Shown piece by piece: positions 14,853 to 23,102 of a stretch of DNA of 64,000 nt. How positions within the stretch are numbered: the first letter of the stretch is position 1; each line of letters starts with the position of its first letter. The notes below the pieces were generated by a model. That model was not told where the DNA came from and ran no database searches. It was given only the letters and a program-made list of their open reading frames with translations. Position numbers and translations under genes: made by a program. The stretch is from Duganella sp. BJB480 (lineage in GTDB: Bacteria; Pseudomonadota; Gammaproteobacteria; Burkholderiales; Burkholderiaceae_D): contig QVIN01000009.1 in assembly GCA_003416985.1 (NCBI GenBank), positions 62,001-126,000 on the forward strand, in the 5' to 3' direction.

Positions 14853-16417
14853 TCACCATGCAGACCGCAACCATATTCCTGGATGACCAGGCCCCGGCCC
14901 GGTATGACGACGTGGTCCGGGTCGCCCACGGCGCCCGGCTCGAACTGAGCGCCGCGCTGTGGCGGCGCATCGAAGACGCACGTCTGATCGTCGAGCGGAT
15001 CGTCGCCGACGGCGTCAAGGCCTACGGCATCAACACCGGCCTGGGCGCCCTGTCCGACGTCGTACTTGGTGGCGAGCAGCTCGCCGAGCTGTCGCGGCGC
15101 ACGCTCAAGAGCCATGCCTGCGGCCTGGGCGCTACCTTGGGCCTGGTTGAAACGCGTGCCATCATGTGCGCGCAAATCATTAATTACAGCCGGGGGCATT
15201 CCGGCATCAGCGCGCACGTGGTCCGGCAATTGCTGGACTTCCTGAACCTGGGACTGACCCCGGTGGTCCCCATGCAGGGCTCGGTGGGCTATTTGACCCA
15301 CATGGCTCACGTCGGCTTGACGCTGATCGGGCTGGGCGAGCTGCGCTTTCGCGGGCAGACCATGCCGGCAGCCACAGCGCTGGCGATGACCGGGCTGGCG
15401 CCGGTGGCGCTGGCGGCGAAGGACGGCCTCAGCCTGGTCAACGGCCTGCCCTGCATGACCGGACTGCTGTGCCTGGCGCTGGACCACGCCAAGCGGCTGG
15501 CGTGCTGGGCCGACGTGATCGGCGCCATGAGTTTTGAAGCGCTGCGTGGCCAGCTGAGCGCCTTCGACGCCGAGGCGATGCTGCAAAAGCCGTATCCAGG
15601 GCAAATCCATGTGGCCGCCAATCTGCGCGCGTTGCTGGCCGACAGCGTGGTGCTGCGCGGCGGCCAGGGTATCCGCACGCAGGATGCGCTGAGCCTGCGC
15701 TCGATGCCGCAGATCCACGGCGCTGCGCGCGAGCAGATCACCCACGCCGAACGGCAAATCAATATCGAGTTACGGTCGGCCAACGACAACCCGTTGGTGT
15801 TCGGCGACGAACATAACTACCGGGTGATCTCGCAAGCCAATCCGCACGGAGAGGCGATGGCGATGACGGCCACTACGCTGTCGATAGCGGTAGCGGAGCT
15901 GGGCGGCGTGGCCGAGCGCCGCGTCGATCGCCTGGTCAACCCGCATGTCAGCGGTCTGCCGCCATTCCTGATCGCCGAGAGCGGCGTCAACTCCGGTCTG
16001 ATGATCGTCCAGTACGCGGCGGCCTCGCTGGTTGCGGAAAACAAGATGCTGGCCCAGCCCATGGTGCTGGACAATTACATTACCTCGGCGCAACAGGAAG
16101 ACCACCTGTCGCTGGGCACGCCTGCTACCTTGAATCTGCTGCGGATATTGAGCAACGTGCAGAAGGTGCTGGCGATCGAATACATCACGGCAGGCCAGGG
16201 CTTATACTTCTATCCCGAGATGGAGCTGGGTGCGGGAACCCGGCTGGCGCTGGACCATTTGCGCAGCAAAGTGCCGCCGTTGCTGGAAGACCGCATCGTC
16301 TCGCACGACATCATGCTGGCCGATTACCTGATCGACGACGACCGGCAACTGGCTGTATTTGAGGCCGCCTTGAGTAGGAAGTTGTGGCCGCCGGAACAGG
16401 CGGCGTCGGCAGCGTAG
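14849..16417 (+). CDS. MIO-less histidine ammonia-lyase homologue; candidate ergothionase
   Basis: 522 residues with HutH-family blocks throughout: AYGINTGLG (Tyr59), SHACGLG, SLVNG, SLRSMPQIHG, RSANDNPLVF and QQEDHLSLG. In HutH the MIO cofactor forms from Ala-Ser-Gly inside GSVGASGDL. Here residues 144-150 read GSVGYLT, and aligning both sides shows exactly the three cofactor residues deleted. The active-site tyrosine of DAYSLR is also replaced, by Leu281. MIO-dependent histidine deamination is therefore not expected. Ergothionases, which eliminate trimethylamine from ergothioneine to give thiourocanate, are HAL-like and MIO-independent. The coupled betaine-type importer fits a trimethylated histidine substrate. 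Alternative: a lyase for hercynine or another betaine. GTG/ATG choice: the ATGA overlap favours 14849; ATG 14858 is possible. Confidence 0.7.
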   Translation: MITMQTATIFLDDQAPARYDDVVRVAHGARLELSAALWRRIEDARLIVERIVADGVKAYGINTGLGALSDVVLGGEQLAELSRRTLKSHACGLGATLGLVETRAIMCAQIINYSRGHSGISAHVVRQLLDFLNLGLTPVVPMQGSVGYLTHMAHVGLTLIGLGELRFRGQTMPAATALAMTGLAPVALAAKDGLSLVNGLPCMTGLLCLALDHAKRLACWADVIGAMSFEALRGQLSAFDAEAMLQKPYPGQIHVAANLRALLADSVVLRGGQGIRTQDALSLRSMPQIHGAAREQITHAERQINIELRSANDNPLVFGDEHNYRVISQANPHGEAMAMTATTLSIAVAELGGVAERRVDRLVNPHVSGLPPFLIAESGVNSGLMIVQYAAASLVAENKMLAQPMVLDNYITSAQQEDHLSLGTPATLNLLRILSNVQKVLAIEYITAGQGLYFYPEMELGAGTRLALDHLRSKVPPLLEDRIVSHDIMLADYLIDDDRQLAVFEAALSRKLWPPEQAASAA

Positions 16418-16465
16418 CTATCGTCCTGGCTGGCGCACCCGGTTGTATGGCCGTGGCCACAACCG

Positions 16466-18190
16466 TTAACTCTGCTGCGCGGCGGTGTTAGTGCTGCGCA
16501 TCCATTCGACGGCGATCTGCTGATGGCGGCCAATGACTTCCGGCTGCAGGACCGCTCGGGTGTGGGGATCGCGCACTTCCGGTCGCCCTTCGAGTGCCAG
16601 CACCAGCCCGCTTTGTATTTCCTTGTAGGCATCCTCGTAACCTTGCGAATTCAGGTTATCGTTCTCGTCCTCCAGCCGGTCCTCCACACGGTCACTCTCC
16701 TCGTGGACCAGTTTCATGATTTGCTGCGTGACGGGATCGTGCTGGCGGGCATAGGCGTGCAGCGGTGGCCAGTCCTTCAACACGCGCAGCTGGCCGGCCG
16801 GTGTGCTGCTGCGCTGCGCTGCGTGACGCATCCCCAGTTCAATGACCAGCCGCGGCGCTACCTGGCCGGCGTCGATCCGGCGCGCCAAGGTTTCCGGCGT
16901 CAGCGCGGCCAGCTCGTGCAGGGTGTCGCCTGCGGCCGGCGGCGGCGCGGCGGCGGACGAGCTGGCCGCCGCCGGCACGCTTGCGCGCAGGTGCTGCAGA
17001 TGGGTCGGCAAGCGTATGTCGCAGCGGTTCGCCAGGCGCAGGATGGAATCGGGCAAGCCCGTCAGCTGGCTACAACCTGTCAGCACCAGCCGGTTCAACT
17101 GCGGCAGGTCGCCGATCGATGCGGGCAGCGTGCGCAGCCCGCTGCAGCCGCGCAAGTCCAGCGTTTGCAGATTGTGCAGCCGCCCTATTTCCTCGGGCAG
17201 CCGTGACAGCTGCGGATTGGCGCTCAGGTTAAGATTGCTGAGCCGCTGCAGGCGGCCTATGTCCGTCGGTACCTCGGCCAGGTTGCAGCCGGCGACCCGC
17301 AAAGTCCTCAGGTAGGGCAGCGCCGTCAAGTCCCTCGGCATGGAACCGAGCGGCAGGTTACCCAGGTTCAGCTCCTGCAGCTGCGACAGACCGCCCAGCG
17401 GCGGCAGCTGCCGCACCCGTCCTTCCACGATGTGCAGGCTGCGCAAGCCTGGTAACTGGCCCAGGCTGCGCGGCAGCGCGTGCAGCCGGTGATTGCCCTG
17501 CAGGCGGAGCGAGTTCAAGCGCGCCAGACGGCCGAGCGACTGCGGCAGGCTGCGCACGTCGCAGCTCACCAGGTTCAACTCGCGCAGGCCGTACAACTCG
17601 CCGATGGCCTCGGGCAGGTGCATGACCGGCTGGCCCAGCAGACGTATCTCGCTGGCGTGGCCGTTGTGCACCGCCCTGATGCGGTCGGCCACCATGGCCA
17701 CGGCTTGGCCGAACTGGGCCGGCGTCGCCGTGCCGCTCACGCCGTCGGTATGGAAATCGTGGGCTTGGGCCACGGTCCCGGCGGCCCAGGCCTGCAGCGC
17801 GGCGTTGAAGTTGTGGGGCCCGGGTTGCGGCGCGCCGGGCATCTGGCCGCGCCGCGCACCGGTGGCGCTTGATGGCGAAGCCGCCGTCGCGGCAAGGGAC
17901 GCCCGGGCGCGGCTCGGCGGCGCGTGCAAGGGGCTGGACGGCGCGGCGCCGGCCTGGCTGGCGCGCGGGCCGCCGGCAACGATGCGCGGACCGGCGCCAG
18001 CCTGCCGGTCGGCAGCGCGGTCTTCGCGCGCCTGGGCCGGCACCAGGCACTCGCGCAGCCAGGAAGTGGCGCGCTGGCGCGCCGGCCGGGCCGGCGAAGG
18101 GGGCGGTGTGGCGGGAGCGTGCTCGGGCGTGGCGTTCGGGGTGGTCGGACTGGAGCGGTGAAACAGGGAGCGGATCGGCATGTTGGGCAA
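16466..18190 (-). CDS. Leucine-rich-repeat type III effector candidate
   Basis: 574 residues. Residues 1-110 are Ser/Pro/Ala-rich and disordered, as in type III signals. About 180-385 hold roughly nine 23-24-residue repeats of bacterial plant-effector style, e.g. LPEEIGRLHNLQTLDLRGCS and LPASIGDLPQLNRLVLTGCS. The C-terminal ~120 residues are helical and acidic (EESDRVEDRLEDENDNLNS). No E3-ligase Cys-x-Asp motif of the IpaH type was seen. It lies 47 bases after the pectate lyase gene in the same direction, so it is probably driven by the hrpII box at 19516-19539. It is likely delivered to host cells, with protein-protein recognition by the repeats. Confidence 0.75.
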   Translation of the reverse strand: MPNMPIRSLFHRSSPTTPNATPEHAPATPPPSPARPARQRATSWLRECLVPAQAREDRAADRQAGAGPRIVAGGPRASQAGAAPSSPLHAPPSRARASLAATAASPSSATGARRGQMPGAPQPGPHNFNAALQAWAAGTVAQAHDFHTDGVSGTATPAQFGQAVAMVADRIRAVHNGHASEIRLLGQPVMHLPEAIGELYGLRELNLVSCDVRSLPQSLGRLARLNSLRLQGNHRLHALPRSLGQLPGLRSLHIVEGRVRQLPPLGGLSQLQELNLGNLPLGSMPRDLTALPYLRTLRVAGCNLAEVPTDIGRLQRLSNLNLSANPQLSRLPEEIGRLHNLQTLDLRGCSGLRTLPASIGDLPQLNRLVLTGCSQLTGLPDSILRLANRCDIRLPTHLQHLRASVPAAASSSAAAPPPAAGDTLHELAALTPETLARRIDAGQVAPRLVIELGMRHAAQRSSTPAGQLRVLKDWPPLHAYARQHDPVTQQIMKLVHEESDRVEDRLEDENDNLNSQGYEDAYKEIQSGLVLALEGRPEVRDPHTRAVLQPEVIGRHQQIAVEWMRSTNTAAQQS

Positions 18191-18237
18191 GCTCGGGAAG
18201 AATGCCGGCCGCGCCGGGAAGCGCGGCCGGCGGCGGT

Positions 18238-19407
18238 TCAGACCGGATCAATGGATGGTCGTACGCTGGTGGTGCCGGTGACGTGGCTGGTGTCGCCCAT
18301 CATGGCCACCAGCGGCGCATTGCCGGTGTCGACGTTGCTGAGGCTGAGGGTCGAGGTGCGCGAATCGGCCCGGAACACGTCGTACTTGGTGTCCTTGAAG
18401 GTGGAATCGGCCATCGTGACGTGGGCGGTGATCGGATGGCCGCCGTTGGTCACCATAACCTGGCCGACATCCTCCGTGTACATGCCCTTGAGCGTGACGT
18501 CGGCGTCGCCGTTGGTCTGGATGACCTTGTCGTGCGCGTGGTAGAACGAGGAATTGTCGATCTCCACCTTCGCCGGGCGCTGCGGAATGGTCGCCAGATC
18601 GATGCCGGCCAGCTGGGCGTCATAGGCGGTGGTGCCGCCGCCGTCGATGGTGATGGCGTCCTCGCCGACGTCGCGGTTGGTGACGTGGTCGAGCTTGGCG
18701 TCGCCCAGCAGGTGGATGCCGTCGGCGCCCGAATACTGCAGGTTCTTCACCTCGCCGCCCGGGGCGACGATGATGACCGGCTTCTGGAACTCGCTGACGC
18801 CGCCATCGCCCAGTGCCGAGGTTGGACGGAAATACTGGCCATGGCCGTCGAACACTTCGCCGGCATGCACCACGATGGTCTTGCTGACGTCGACGACGCC
18901 GGTCGGCTCCTCCATTGCCTTGCCCTCCATGGGTTTGCTCACCGCGGTGCTGCCGCTGGACTGAAGGATTGCGACCGGGCTTGCTGCGGGAGCCGGCGCA
19001 TGGCCGACCGCTGCCAGCGTCAGCGCGGCGGGCGCCGCGACCGCCGCGGCCACGCTCAGATGCGACGCGTGTTCCACCGGCTGCACCGCTGCCGGCGGCA
19101 GCGCCATATGCATCGCCGGATGCGCCACATGGCTGTCTTGCGGCACATGGAGGTGGTGATGCTGCGCGTCGGCATGGTGATGTTTGTGATGCTTGTGATG
19201 ATGGTGGTGGTGATGCTGCTGGTGATGATGGGTATCGGCGGTCGACGCTTTGGACGCGCGCAGCAGCTTGGGCAACAGGCTCTCCGTCGAGTGCATCGCC
19301 ACGCGCACGCGCTCGGCATGGCTGCCGGCCTGCTGCTTGCAGCTGTCCATCCCGCCTTCATGCATCTGCACCGCCATCACATTTTTAAGTGCCAGTTTGC
19401 TACTCAT
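18238..19407 (-). CDS. HrpW-like secreted pectate lyase (PL3) with histidine-rich N-terminus
   Basis: 389 residues from a start with AGGAGG 7 bases upstream. Residues 60-86 contain about 19 histidines. Residues 90-170 are Ala/Pro-rich. The C-terminal ~230 residues match the family 3 pectate lyase domain of harpin HrpW (VVDVSKTIVVHAGEVFDGHG, PVIIVAPGGEVKNLQYSGAD, LDHVTNRDVGEDAIT). HrpW-type proteins leave through the T3SS and act on plant cell walls without entering the cell. No Sec signal is present, in line with type III export. An exact hrpII box and a TATAGT -10 lie upstream. The polyhistidine tract is unlike the Gly/Gln-rich harpin half of HrpW. Confidence 0.82.
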   Translation of the reverse strand: MSSKLALKNVMAVQMHEGGMDSCKQQAGSHAERVRVAMHSTESLLPKLLRASKASTADTHHHQQHHHHHHHKHHKHHHADAQHHHLHVPQDSHVAHPAMHMALPPAAVQPVEHASHLSVAAAVAAPAALTLAAVGHAPAPAASPVAILQSSGSTAVSKPMEGKAMEEPTGVVDVSKTIVVHAGEVFDGHGQYFRPTSALGDGGVSEFQKPVIIVAPGGEVKNLQYSGADGIHLLGDAKLDHVTNRDVGEDAITIDGGGTTAYDAQLAGIDLATIPQRPAKVEIDNSSFYHAHDKVIQTNGDADVTLKGMYTEDVGQVMVTNGGHPITAHVTMADSTFKDTKYDVFRADSRTSTLSLSNVDTGNAPLVAMMGDTSHVTGTTSVRPSIDPV

Positions 19408-19477
19408 GGAATTTCCTCCTGTGAATGACTGATCTATGGGCGTTCCAGCCGGCGCGGGCTGCCATCCCAAGCCTGCC

Positions 19478-19539
19478 ACTATACGGCCGGCGTGCCGCCG
19501 CGCAGGCGGCGCGAGCGAAGGGGCACGGCGGCCAACGAA
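19478..19539 (-). promoter_or_regulatory. hrpII/PIP-box promoter for pectate lyase and LRR effector
   Basis: Exact TTCG-N16-TTCG on the minus strand (box at 19539-19516), followed after 32 bases by TATAGT (19483-19478). The start codon is 109 bases from the box. This matches the HrpB/HrpX-controlled promoter layout. Confidence 0.85.
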
Positions 19540-19559
19540 GCAAGCGGCCGCGCCGGACG

Positions 19560-19620
19560 TTCGGCAGGCACATCAGGTTTTCGCTTCATGGATGATTCGC
19601 CCGCGGCATTGGCGTAGGCT
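19560..19620 (+). promoter_or_regulatory. hrpII/PIP-box promoter for the Cys-His-Asp effector
   Basis: Exact TTCG-N16-TTCG at 19560-19583, then TAGGCT at 19615 after 31 bases. The effector start is 90 bases downstream of the box. It is divergent from and 20 bases away from the box at 19516-19539, so one short region controls both sides. Confidence 0.8.
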
Positions 19621-19673
19621 GGCCCGGCGACGGTTTTATTTCAACGTCGCCGTATATTTTCACGAGGGACAAC

Positions 19674-20684
19674 ATGTTCAAGAATTTTAGATTGGGATCG
19701 TCCAGCCATAGCACCCCCGCATGGGATCCTCTGGAAAACCATCGGCAGGCGGCGACGAACGGGCGGCGCGCCGACACGGTCCGGGCGCATGAACATTTCA
19801 CCAGCGCCGAATTGGGCATACGCCAGCTGCCCAGGGCGCCCAAGCGGATTCGGGTGGACGCGCAAACTTTCGAACATCTGGAGCTCGCCCAAACGGTGAA
19901 CCTGGTGGTGAAGGATGCCTTCGTCGCCGGAGCCGGGAACCAACGTCTGGATATCCTGGCGAGCGGTGGCGAAAGCTGGGCGCGCCGCGAGTTGGCGACC
20001 ACCAAATTCCCGCGCGGGAATACCGAAAGCCAGTTGCAGCGCGTCCAGTATGCGCAGGGCGGGCACTGTTCCACCCATGCTGCCTTGTCCGCCGCCATGC
20101 TGGCCCAGCATGCCTTGAAAGCGCCGGTGGTGCAAATCTGGGAGAATGAGATGGACCACGTGTATGCGTTGATCGGCGATCCCAGGGATCCTGTGTACGG
20201 GGAGAAGAATACCGTCGTGGTCGATCCGTGGGTCGGCGCGCCCAGCGCGTGCACGCTTGCTGAAGCCCGGCTGCACGACGCCGGATCGGGCGAGGTCACC
20301 AAATTCAGGCCGGAGCGCGGCCTGCGGACGGGGGTATACAATCCGGGTCAACCGATGCCCGCGCAACAGGTCAATATCGCACGCAACATCTACCGCATGG
20401 ACACCGAACAGGTCGACAAACGACTGGCCAAGATCAACAAGACGCTGCGCAAAGACGGCGTTGGCATCGGCGCCGGCTTGGTCGACCATATCCGACGCGG
20501 GCAGGACGCCGGCACGCTGTTCGACTGCCGGGTCAGCACCGACCCCAGAACCGAGTATGAAAATCGGTCGACAGGCCAGGTCAAGACCTTCGACGCGCTA
20601 TCGCCCCAGACCGCTGATCGGCTGCGCCGCGGCGACGCCGCCATGAACGCGATCATGCGAACGGAAGGCCGATGGCGGAAATGA
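19674..20684 (+). CDS. Type III effector candidate with Cys-His-Asp (papain/transglutaminase-like) triad
   Basis: 336 residues, no signal peptide, Ser-rich N-terminus. A GGHCSTHAALSAAML block (Cys132), then EMDHVYALIGD (His162) and TVVVDPWVG (Asp184) give the order and spacing of papain/transglutaminase-fold enzymes, as in the HopX/XopE-type effectors. The similarity to any one family is too weak for me to name it. Likely a protease, transglutaminase or glutamine-modifying toxin acting in the host. An exact hrpII box lies 90 bases upstream, and effector genes surround it. A recognisable chaperone gene is not adjacent. Confidence 0.72.
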   Translation: MFKNFRLGSSSHSTPAWDPLENHRQAATNGRRADTVRAHEHFTSAELGIRQLPRAPKRIRVDAQTFEHLELAQTVNLVVKDAFVAGAGNQRLDILASGGESWARRELATTKFPRGNTESQLQRVQYAQGGHCSTHAALSAAMLAQHALKAPVVQIWENEMDHVYALIGDPRDPVYGEKNTVVVDPWVGAPSACTLAEARLHDAGSGEVTKFRPERGLRTGVYNPGQPMPAQQVNIARNIYRMDTEQVDKRLAKINKTLRKDGVGIGAGLVDHIRRGQDAGTLFDCRVSTDPRTEYENRSTGQVKTFDALSPQTADRLRRGDAAMNAIMRTEGRWRK

Positions 20685-20875
20685 CAGCGCTCGATAACGC
20701 CGGCACGGTCTCTATGGCTACTGCGCATCACCTTAGTTAGCCTCCCTTTGCTCAGCAACGTGGCCGGCCGTTTTCGATGGGGCAGAATCTCGATGCAAGC
20801 CGGGTTCTCGCAGCCTCATCCTATGCCCCTTCCAGGGAAATCCCCCTCATTTAATTCAAGTACCAGGAACGATAT

Positions 20876-21682
20876 ATGGCAAGCAATAATGACTTATTGA
20901 ATTCGCTCGACGAAATGGCAAGACTGGAGAAGGCAATCTGGAAGTCCTTTAAAAAGGCTGAGAATGAATCTTTCATCAACCCTTGGAATTTTCGAAAGCA
21001 GATCGAAGTCCGGAGGAGTCTTCCTGGAACAACTCCGTGGTTTTGGAAAAATTATCCATTCTGGCCAATTTTGGCGCTAATCTGTGCATTTATTATCATC
21101 TTCGTAAACCCAACAACAATTTCCTATGGGACGTTATCCTACATTCCGTACATGGTGTTTATTCTTTTGGGAGTTGTATCTCGTGATAAATTTATAAAAG
21201 CCTACAGTCAGCTCCAACTCAAACAGAAGAATTTTACCGATCATGCATTTGGTATCGATAATTTGTCTCTACGCATCTTTGACACGCTAAATTTTCATAA
21301 AAAATCTGGCGAAAAGCTTACTAAGAACGACATAGCAAGTTTGATAAAAATTGTGAAGGCATCACAGGACTACCAAAGCATGAGTTTTGGTTACTATGAT
21401 TACCTTAGGAAGACTATTATTGGTTTGGTCGTCTCGTCTCCAGTGACAGGGTCATATTTTTTATACACACACTGGAAGGAGCTTCCTAAATATTTGGTAA
21501 AACTTGACGATTACGTATCATTGCATCACTTGTTCAGCCCAGGGCCAATTATTATGTCATTGATATTGTTATTTGCTGTGCTAGGGCTTATATATACATT
21601 GGTCTTTCATGAGCCAAAGATTGATATGCAGAAAAAACGATATCTTTTGATTTTGAATATTCTTCATGAATCCTGGCGCTAG
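20876..21682 (+). CDS. Low-GC membrane protein of unknown function
   Basis: 268 residues with four predicted membrane segments: about 60-80 (PILALICAFIIIFV), 85-102 (IPYMVFILLGVVS), 185-205 (IIGLVVSSPVTGSYFLY) and 228-250 (IIMSLILLFAVLGLIYTLVF). A long soluble stretch rich in Lys/Asn/Asp lies between spans 2 and 3. Base composition is far lower in GC than the flanking effectors and codon use differs, which indicates acquisition. Not recognised. It is followed 63 bases later by a 5'-nucleotidase gene of similarly lower GC, so the two may have arrived together. Confidence 0.6.
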   Translation: MASNNDLLNSLDEMARLEKAIWKSFKKAENESFINPWNFRKQIEVRRSLPGTTPWFWKNYPFWPILALICAFIIIFVNPTTISYGTLSYIPYMVFILLGVVSRDKFIKAYSQLQLKQKNFTDHAFGIDNLSLRIFDTLNFHKKSGEKLTKNDIASLIKIVKASQDYQSMSFGYYDYLRKTIIGLVVSSPVTGSYFLYTHWKELPKYLVKLDDYVSLHHLFSPGPIIMSLILLFAVLGLIYTLVFHEPKIDMQKKRYLLILNILHESWR

Positions 21683-21745
21683 CAGTATCCATGCCGCCCG
21701 GGGCAAGTAAATTTGTTAGCAAGCAATATTCTATTGAAAGTATCC

Positions 21746-22678
21746 ATGCCATATTCATTACAGGACAAGCTGGTTGTTGGAGTTGCCTCAAGTGCGCTCT
21801 TTGATCTCAGTGAGTCGGATAAAGTTTTTCGCAGTCACGGAGAAGCCGCATATCGGAAATATCAAGAGGAGCATCTGAACGATCCGCTGCCTGTTGGGGT
21901 GTCCTATTCTTTCATCAAGCGCTTACTGTCGTTGAATGATCTGTCTGTTGACGGAGAACCTCTAATTGAGGTTATGCTGCTTTCTCGGAATGACCCGGAT
22001 ACCGGCCTACGTGTAATGAACACCATCAAGCATTATGGGCTGGGGATCACTAGGGCAATTTTTCAAGCAGGAAAGTCACCGTATGAATACATCCGCCCGT
22101 TGAATATTTCTTTGTTCCTCTCTGGAAATAAAAGCGATGTGCTGGAGGCGATTGCGTCAGGACTGCCGGCCGGCTTTGTCATAGATTCCATGAAGATTGA
22201 TGATGAGAAAGATCAAACCTTAAGAATTGCATTTGACTTTGATGGGGTCTTGGCAGATGACACTTCAGAGCGTGTGATGCAGAGCTCAGATCTTGAGCAT
22301 TTTCACGCACATGAAACTGCTAATGTAATGGAACCGCATGGAGGTGGGCCATTAAAGGAGTTCTTGCTCCGTGTCTCTAAAATTCAAATGGCTGAGGAAG
22401 AAAAAAAACAAACAGACCCGACGTATAAAAATAGGCTGCGTGTGTCCATCGTTACTGCGCGCAATGCACCGTCTCATGAGCGCGCCTTGAATACGCTGAA
22501 AAATTGGGGGGTAATGGTCAACGACGCATTTTTCCTTGGGGGCATTGCGAAGGGGACGATACTTGAGGTCTTACGACCTCATATTTTCTTCGATGATCAA
22601 GCCGGTCATCTAGCCTCCACGAGTCCAGTCGCTCCGTCGGTTCATATTCCATTCGGTATCACTAACACAGGTATGTGA
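21746..22678 (+). CDS. Cytosolic 5'-nucleotidase (NT5C1/cN-I-like family)
   Basis: 310 residues from MPYSLQDKLVVGVASSALFDL, the family's characteristic opening. The HAD-type nucleophile motif is IAFDFDGVLADDTSE, and later acidic motifs include VTARNAPSHERAL and HIFFDDQAGHL. It hydrolyses nucleoside monophosphates in the cytoplasm. Length is normal for the bacterial members. An in-frame TTG at 21713 is less likely, as the family begins at this Met. GC is lower than the surroundings. It sits inside the effector island without an hrpII box, so it is probably an inserted cassette and not an effector. Confidence 0.85.
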   Translation: MPYSLQDKLVVGVASSALFDLSESDKVFRSHGEAAYRKYQEEHLNDPLPVGVSYSFIKRLLSLNDLSVDGEPLIEVMLLSRNDPDTGLRVMNTIKHYGLGITRAIFQAGKSPYEYIRPLNISLFLSGNKSDVLEAIASGLPAGFVIDSMKIDDEKDQTLRIAFDFDGVLADDTSERVMQSSDLEHFHAHETANVMEPHGGGPLKEFLLRVSKIQMAEEEKKQTDPTYKNRLRVSIVTARNAPSHERALNTLKNWGVMVNDAFFLGGIAKGTILEVLRPHIFFDDQAGHLASTSPVAPSVHIPFGITNTGM

Positions 22679-23102
22679 TCTGAGATGGCTCATCCGCTCT
22701 CATGCAGGGTTTTGTCGTCCTCGACGGGCTTGGAGTTGCGGCCTGTGCGCTTTGGGGGGCGAAGTGTGCTGGGCCATGCCGGACATTTGCGCACCTTGAG
22801 ATTCGGCAGATTGCTTCTCCGCTGACTTAAGACTTGACACAGGTGGGATTAAATCTTCGTTCTACAACGCTAACCACCGTTGCTGGCGCCGTGGCCGTCC
22901 TGATCAAGTTGCGAGTAGTGCTGGACTTCAACGTCTGCTAGCTAGATGGAGCTTTAGTATTAATTGAACGTTCCGGCACGCTCCTTTGGCCCCAAACTTT
23001 CGGCTAACTGTGGAGCTTCGCGGATGAAAGAGATTAAGCGCAAAGTCCTAAGGTACTGAGTCACCGGTCCTTTGCCGGCGGGCTAATTCTGGTGATGCCC
23101 AG
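22679..23102. other. Gene-poor scar region
   Basis: About 420 bases without a supported gene. A minus-strand frame (about 22860-22700) reads NEDLIPPVSSLKS... with many stops nearby, and a 12-codon + stub MKEIKRKVLRY begins at 23023. Both look like decayed remnants, possibly of a mobile gene, but I cannot identify them. It marks the right end of the low-GC cassette. Confidence 0.4.

Noticed and set aside
14849..16417. Standard hutH (histidine ammonia-lyase) annotation
   Set aside because: The MIO-forming Ala-Ser-Gly is deleted and an active-site Tyr is Leu, and no other hut genes (hutU, hutI, hutG) are nearby.
19170..19230. Apparent simple-sequence repeat (gtgatg-rich)
   Set aside because: It is the codon pattern of the histidine-rich tract of the pectate lyase, not an independent tandem repeat.
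22690..23060. Possible transposase remnants
   Set aside because: No recognisable transposase motif, inverted terminal repeats or target duplication could be found, so no insertion sequence is called.
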